Assembly (NCBI GenBank): GCA_916048115.1
Contig: CAJZGQ010000052.1
Span: 1 to 8,302, forward strand
Direction of reading: 5' to 3'
Origin: an uncultured Streptococcus sp.
GTDB taxonomy: Bacteria; Bacillota; Bacilli; Lactobacillales; Streptococcaceae
Length of the DNA stretch: 8,302 nucleotides
The notes below the pieces were generated by a model. That model saw only the letters and a list, made by a program, of their open reading frames with translations, did no database searches and was not told the origin of the DNA. Made by a program: the position numbers and the translations under genes. Below, in pieces: positions 6,261 through 8,302 of the stretch; positions within the stretch are counted from its first letter, which is position 1; the number at the start of each line of letters is the position of its first letter.

Positions 6261-6407
6261 ATGGCTATTAAATTTTCTAAGACAGATGATCTTGATAAAA
6301 TGTTTGAAAACTTTGCAAGTTTTCCAGATCTAGAAAAAACAGTTGAATTCCCCGAAGAAAAAAAGAAAGCAGAAACGGCTGCTAAAGATGCAAAGAAGGC
6401 TAAGTAA
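6261..6407 (+). CDS. 48-residue charged small protein, first gene of the permease operon
   Basis: A small soluble protein, MAIKFSKTDDLDKMFENFAS at the N-terminus, then a Pro/Glu-rich middle (FPEEKKK, residues 30-36) and an Ala/Lys-rich tail ending AAKDAKKAK. There is no membrane segment or cysteine. It has the strongest expression signals in the window: a perfect extended -10 and a full-length AAAAAGGAGG. Its TAA overlaps the permease ATG by one base (TAATG at 6405-6409), so permease translation is coupled to it. From memory it resembles a short streptococcal family named after SPJ_0845 in public annotation; its function is unknown. It could be a translational lead-in, a small regulator of the permease, or an independent protein. 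Confidence 0.88.
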   Translation: MAIKFSKTDDLDKMFENFASFPDLEKTVEFPEEKKKAETAAKDAKKAK

Positions 6408-7312
6408 TGACATTCTTTCAACACTTTCCCTCTAGCGTCTTGCAGGCTGGGGCTATTTTTCTCTCGATTATCATCGAGGCCCTGCCCTTTGTCCTGATCG
6501 GAAGTATCATTTCAGGAATGATTGAGGTTTATGTCACACCTGAGAAGGTTTACCGTTTTCTTCCCAAAAATAAATTTGGGCGAATCTTCTTTGGGACCTT
6601 TATCGGCTTTATCTTTCCTTCCTGTGAATGCGGAATTGTTCCCATTATCAATCGCTTTCTAGAAAAGAAAGTTCCAAGTTATACTGCTGTTCCCTTTCTG
6701 GTGACAGCACCTGTCATCAATCCCATCGTTCTCTTTGCGACCTATTCAGCCTTTGGGAATTCTATTAAGATGGCCCTCTATCGAGCCCTTGGTTCCCTAC
6801 TGGTCGCAACGGTACTAGGGATCTTCCTTGGCTTTATTCAGACAGATTCAATCCAAAAAGAACATCGCAAGCCTGTGCATGAACATGATTTTAGCGATTT
6901 AAGCAAAGGCCAAAAGCTCTTTCAAGTCTTGGTGCAGGCAATTGATGAATTCTTTGATACAGGACGCTACTTGGTATTCGGTTGTCTTTTTGCAAGCTTC
7001 GTCCAAGTCTATGTCCCAACACGTATCCTCACTTCAATCAGTGCGACACCGGTTATTGCTATTCTCCTCCTTATGGCCTTGTCCTTCCTCCTCTCACTTT
7101 GTAGCGAGGCAGACGCCTTTATCGGCTCCTCTCTTCTGAGTAGTTTTGGAGTAGCGCCGGTGCTGGCCTTTCTGGTGATTGGACCCATGCTTGATGTCAA
7201 GAATCTCCTCATGATGAAAAATTATCTCAAGACCCGTTTTATCTGGCAATTTATCGGAATTGTCTGTGGAGTTGTGCTCCTATACTCTTGGATTGTGGGG
7301 GTAGCTTTATGA
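6407..7312 (+). CDS. YcgR/ArsP-type (DUF318) permease
   Basis: A 301-residue integral membrane protein with about eight hydrophobic segments, of the COG0701-type permease family that includes B. subtilis YcgR and the organoarsenical exporter ArsP. Two conserved motif regions stand out: FPSCECGIVP (70-79) followed by FLVTAPVINPI, and LCSEADAF (231-238) followed by FLVIGPMLDVKN (255-266). They look like two halves of an ancient duplication. A central loop (about 147-170) is probably cytoplasmic and carries H153, H158 and H160. The pairing with a TIGR03943 protein places it with YcgR rather than with arsenic genes. The substrate is unknown; the conserved cysteines make a metal, metalloid or thiol compound possible. 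It overlaps both neighbours by one and four bases, so all three genes are coupled. Confidence 0.85.
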   Translation: MTFFQHFPSSVLQAGAIFLSIIIEALPFVLIGSIISGMIEVYVTPEKVYRFLPKNKFGRIFFGTFIGFIFPSCECGIVPIINRFLEKKVPSYTAVPFLVTAPVINPIVLFATYSAFGNSIKMALYRALGSLLVATVLGIFLGFIQTDSIQKEHRKPVHEHDFSDLSKGQKLFQVLVQAIDEFFDTGRYLVFGCLFASFVQVYVPTRILTSISATPVIAILLLMALSFLLSLCSEADAFIGSSLLSSFGVAPVLAFLVIGPMLDVKNLLMMKNYLKTRFIWQFIGIVCGVVLLYSWIVGVAL

Positions 7313-8124
7313 TACGATTTTTGATCTTAGCAGGTTATTTTGAGCTCACCATGTATCTTCAATTATCCGGTAAGCTCAATCAATACATCAACTTACACTA
7401 TTCTTACTTGGCTTATATTTCCATGTTTTTGTCCTTCGTTTTAGCTCTTGTGCAGCTGATTATCTGGGTCAAACAAATGAAAATCCATAGTCATCTATCC
7501 GGCTTATGGGCAAAAGTGGCGAGTATCTTCTTGCTCTGTATTCCTTTATTTGTCGGCTTATTTTTCCCAACAGTGACGCTGGATTCTCAAACTGTCTCTG
7601 CCAAAGGCTATCACTTCCCAGTGGCAGCAGGTTCTTCCAAAGAAATTCAACAGGATGAAGGGACAACAACCCAGTATCTCAAACCGGATACCAGTAGCTA
7701 TTTTACTAAGTCCGCCTATGAGTCAGAGATGAAGCAGGCAGCTAAGAAATATGTTGATAAAAAGGTGATCCAAGTGACTACTGAAAATTATATGGAAGTC
7801 ATGGAAGTCATTTATGATTATCCAGACCAATTTGCGGGAAAGACCATCGAGTTGACCGGTTTTGTTTACAATGACCCTAATAACAAAGACAGTCAATTCC
7901 TCTTTCGCTTTGGGATCATCCACTGTATCGCAGACTCGGGCGTCTACGGTCTTTTAACAACCGGTGCTCCTCAACATTTTGACAACAATACCTGGATCCA
8001 TGCAAAAGGAACCTTGTCCATTGAATACCACAAACAGCTCAAGCAAAGCTTGCCTGTCCTCCACATTACGGATTGTCAAACCATTACAAAACCGGTTAAT
8101 CCTTATGTCTACCGCGTATTCTGA
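7309..8124 (+). CDS. YcgQ/TIGR03943 (DUF1980) family putative permease subunit
   Basis: A 271-residue protein. Three hydrophobic segments (about 3-20, 33-53 and 68-87) precede a soluble domain (about 90-271), probably extracytoplasmic. The second half holds an OB-like stretch, IELTGFVYND (180-189), the conserved block RFGIIHCIADSGVYGLL (200-216, with C206 and D209), WIHAKGTL (229-236), and the C-terminal NPYVYRVF. This matches the YcgQ family, whose genes regularly follow a YcgR permease gene. The ATG at 7309 overlaps the permease stop as ATGA; an upstream in-frame TTG at 7288 would lie inside the permease and is not preferred. As I recall the family, the block usually reads CC-AD, and here it is HC-AD. 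Role: presumed partner of the permease; substrate unknown. A strong terminator follows. Confidence 0.87.
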   Translation: MIRFLILAGYFELTMYLQLSGKLNQYINLHYSYLAYISMFLSFVLALVQLIIWVKQMKIHSHLSGLWAKVASIFLLCIPLFVGLFFPTVTLDSQTVSAKGYHFPVAAGSSKEIQQDEGTTTQYLKPDTSSYFTKSAYESEMKQAAKKYVDKKVIQVTTENYMEVMEVIYDYPDQFAGKTIELTGFVYNDPNNKDSQFLFRFGIIHCIADSGVYGLLTTGAPQHFDNNTWIHAKGTLSIEYHKQLKQSLPVLHITDCQTITKPVNPYVYRVF

Positions 8125-8165
8125 TGGAGCTTCCGTTGTAGATCCAAACACCTTATAACAGTTCA

Positions 8166-8195
8166 AGCTAGAATCCACATTGGTTCTAGCTTTTT
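8166..8195 (+). terminator. Intrinsic terminator of the permease operon
   Basis: AGCTAGAA (8166-8173) and TTCTAGCT (8184-8191) form a perfect 8-bp stem, extended inward by CCA/TGG around a small loop, followed by TTTTT (8191-8195). It lies about 40 bp after the stop codon of the YcgQ-like gene. Confidence 0.88.
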
Positions 8196-8269
8196 CGATG
8201 CTGTCTACTCAAATCCCATCGGAAAATATTCAGAACAACGATTCCAGCAAAGAAATCTTGTAGATTTTA

Positions 8270-8278
8270 TGGTAAAAT
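8270..8278 (+). promoter_or_regulatory. Probable promoter for the next gene, extended -10
   Basis: TGGTAAAAT: TAAAAT (8273-8278) with the TGn extension (8270-8272), in AT-rich DNA downstream of the operon terminator and close to the window edge. No -35 is evident. The gene it would serve begins outside the window. The stretch 8196-8269 holds no other convincing feature apart from a weak inverted repeat. Confidence 0.45.
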
Positions 8279-8302
8279 ATGGTTAATAAAATAGGAAATA
8301 GG

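Noticed and set aside
7288..7308. TTG start adding seven residues to the YcgQ-like protein
   Set aside because: The ATG at 7309 forms the usual ATGA overlap with the permease stop and gives the normal hydrophobic N-terminus.
6407..7312. Naming the permease arsP and calling the operon arsenic resistance
   Set aside because: There are no arsR, arsC or arsenite-related neighbours, and the pairing with a YcgQ-like protein points to the YcgR branch of unknown substrate.
1..8302. CRISPR array, tRNA/rRNA, insertion sequence or prophage genes
   Set aside because: No regular direct repeats, cloverleaf-like sequence, transposase or phage protein was seen; coding regions and short intergenic regulators explain the window.

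Overview
The window looks like core chromosome of a Streptococcus, most likely of the Mitis/Sanguinis type. The pointers are the block hprK-lgt-DUF948-YtxH, a streptococcal SprT-like protein, a PspC-domain gene beside tex, moderate GC content, strong AAAGGAG-type ribosome binding sites, and promoters of the extended -10 (TGnTATAAT) kind. Species assignment is inference. There are no RNA genes, CRISPR arrays, insertion sequences or phage genes.

Layout. The left three quarters (1-6105) reads on the minus strand as three transcription units. Read in the direction of transcription they are as follows. (a) tex (6105-3979) and a SprT-like metalloprotein gene overlap by 14 bp. (b) A PspC-domain gene (3465-3184) and a four-helix membrane protein gene (3171-2803) end at a clear intrinsic terminator (2733-2765). 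(c) hprK, lgt, a DUF948 protein and a YtxH-like protein (2623-52) are packed with ATGA overlaps or gaps of a few bases, and end at a strong hairpin at the left window edge. The right part (6227-8195) is one plus-strand operon: a 48-residue protein, a permease of the YcgR/ArsP-like type and a YcgQ/TIGR03943 membrane partner, joined by TAATG and ATGA overlaps and closed by a textbook terminator. A promoter-like element for the next gene lies at the right edge.

Functional reading. Unit (c) couples the HPr kinase/phosphorylase of carbon catabolite control to lipoprotein diacylglyceryl transfer and to two small membrane-anchored coiled-coil proteins. Unit (b) looks like an envelope-stress unit. 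Unit (a) is RNA/transcription housekeeping. The right operon is probably a two-component membrane transporter of unknown substrate with a tiny accessory protein.

Most worth a second look: a perfect 16-bp inverted repeat at 3475-3519 with the pspC promoter in its loop and part of the pspC ribosome binding site in one arm; a tex promoter so close to the ATG that the mRNA should be almost leaderless; an unannotated 23-codon ORF with a strong ribosome binding site directly in front of hprK; and the 48-residue protein translationally coupled to the permease pair. All genes are intact; no frameshift or clear sign of recent transfer was seen.
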